Positions 46,934 through 47,067 of a stretch of DNA of 47,067 nt are shown piece by piece. This DNA comes from Planctomycetota bacterium. Its GTDB lineage: Bacteria; Planctomycetota; JACOTG01. Location: positions 1 through 47,067 of the forward strand of contig JACOTG010000117.1 in the NCBI GenBank assembly GCA_016178505.1, in the 5' to 3' direction. Positions within the stretch are counted from its first letter, which is position 1; every line of letters starts with the position of its first letter. The translations under genes were made by a program, and so were the position numbers. Under the pieces are notes generated by a model. It did not search any database, was not told the origin of the DNA, and saw only the letters and a program-made list of their open reading frames with translations.

Positions 46934-47067
46934 ATGAAGAATCGCATCGCCGAGTTCGAGGCGTTGGTGCGCAAGGGGCGACGGGCGGGGTTCGTCACGC
47001 AGGGCGAGGTGGAAGACCTCTTCAAGCAGGAGGGGTTCACGGACAAGGAGCGAGGAGCGTTCCAGGA
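46934..47067 (+). CDS. Start of a sigma-70-type RNA polymerase sigma factor (partial)
   Basis: The frame from ATG 46934 runs off the window (44 complete codons). The start MKNRIAEFEALVRKGRRAGF, then VTQGEVEDLFKQEGFTDKER, resembles region 1.1 of primary sigma factors (a Leu-rich helix, K(G)xxxG(Y/F)(V/L)T, then an acidic helix). GGAGGAGG lies six bases upstream. If right, this is rpoD. The truncated length leaves other possibilities open, and the symbol is withheld. Confidence 0.5.
   Translation, partial: MKNRIAEFEALVRKGRRAGFVTQGEVEDLFKQEGFTDKERGAFQ

Overview
The window is high-GC DNA, coding almost wall to wall on both strands, from a diderm bacterium. Evidence for two membranes is a YidC with a long periplasmic domain, several lipoprotein signal peptides and type IV pilin-like proteins. 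No rRNA, tRNA or species marker is present. Sulfatase-like/TPR fusions, a PrkA-YeaH-SpoVR operon, pyrophosphate-type phosphofructokinase, tandem ThyX and a serine palmitoyltransferase-type enzyme together suggest an uncultured Planctomycetota- or Acidobacteriota-like lineage. That placement is inference only.

Layout. 1-2.3 kb: the 3' end of an unknown surface-type protein, a PhzF-family enzyme (-) and a class I methyltransferase (+). 2.4-5.3 kb (-): phosphofructokinase of the PPi type and a tandem-duplicated ThyX-family protein. 5.5-8.9 kb (+): a promoter and three proteins with pilin-type N-termini. 9.1-19.7 kb (+): a housekeeping run of Trm112-like protein, metallophosphatase, yidC, mnmE, nrdR, a degenerate class III ribonucleotide-reductase-like protein and smc. 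19.8-24.2 kb (+): a lipoprotein of the alkaline phosphatase/sulfatase superfamily with TPRs, and a membrane-anchored HEAT-repeat protein. 24.2-27.6 kb (-): an ECF sigma factor, its zinc-finger anti-sigma factor and two exported proteins of unknown role. 28.3-33.0 kb (+): prkA, yeaH/yhbH (DUF444) and spoVR. 33.0-33.7 kb (+): a rhomboid protease. 33.7-37.0 kb (-): serine palmitoyltransferase-like enzyme, YghO-type GNAT acyltransferase and PAP2 membrane protein, a likely sphingolipid cassette. 37.1-41.7 kb (+): a strong promoter, three GT2 glycosyltransferases and a MoxR ATPase. 41.8-43.4 kb (-): an exported low-complexity/TPR protein. 43.6-46.4 kb (+): lipoprotein, galT, bifunctional-nuclease-family protein, lipoprotein. 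From 46.93 kb: the start of what looks like a sigma-70 factor.

The features most worth attention are: (i) the pseudo-NrdD fused to ATP-cones, encoded with a 4-nt overlap behind nrdR; (ii) the SPT/GNAT/PAP2 cassette, with glycosyltransferases starting divergently 304 nt away; (iii) the tandem ThyX whose two halves have lost complementary parts of the family motif; (iv) a recurrent TAGAAT -10 element, often about 18 nt downstream of a TTGAC-like -35, in front of several unrelated genes.
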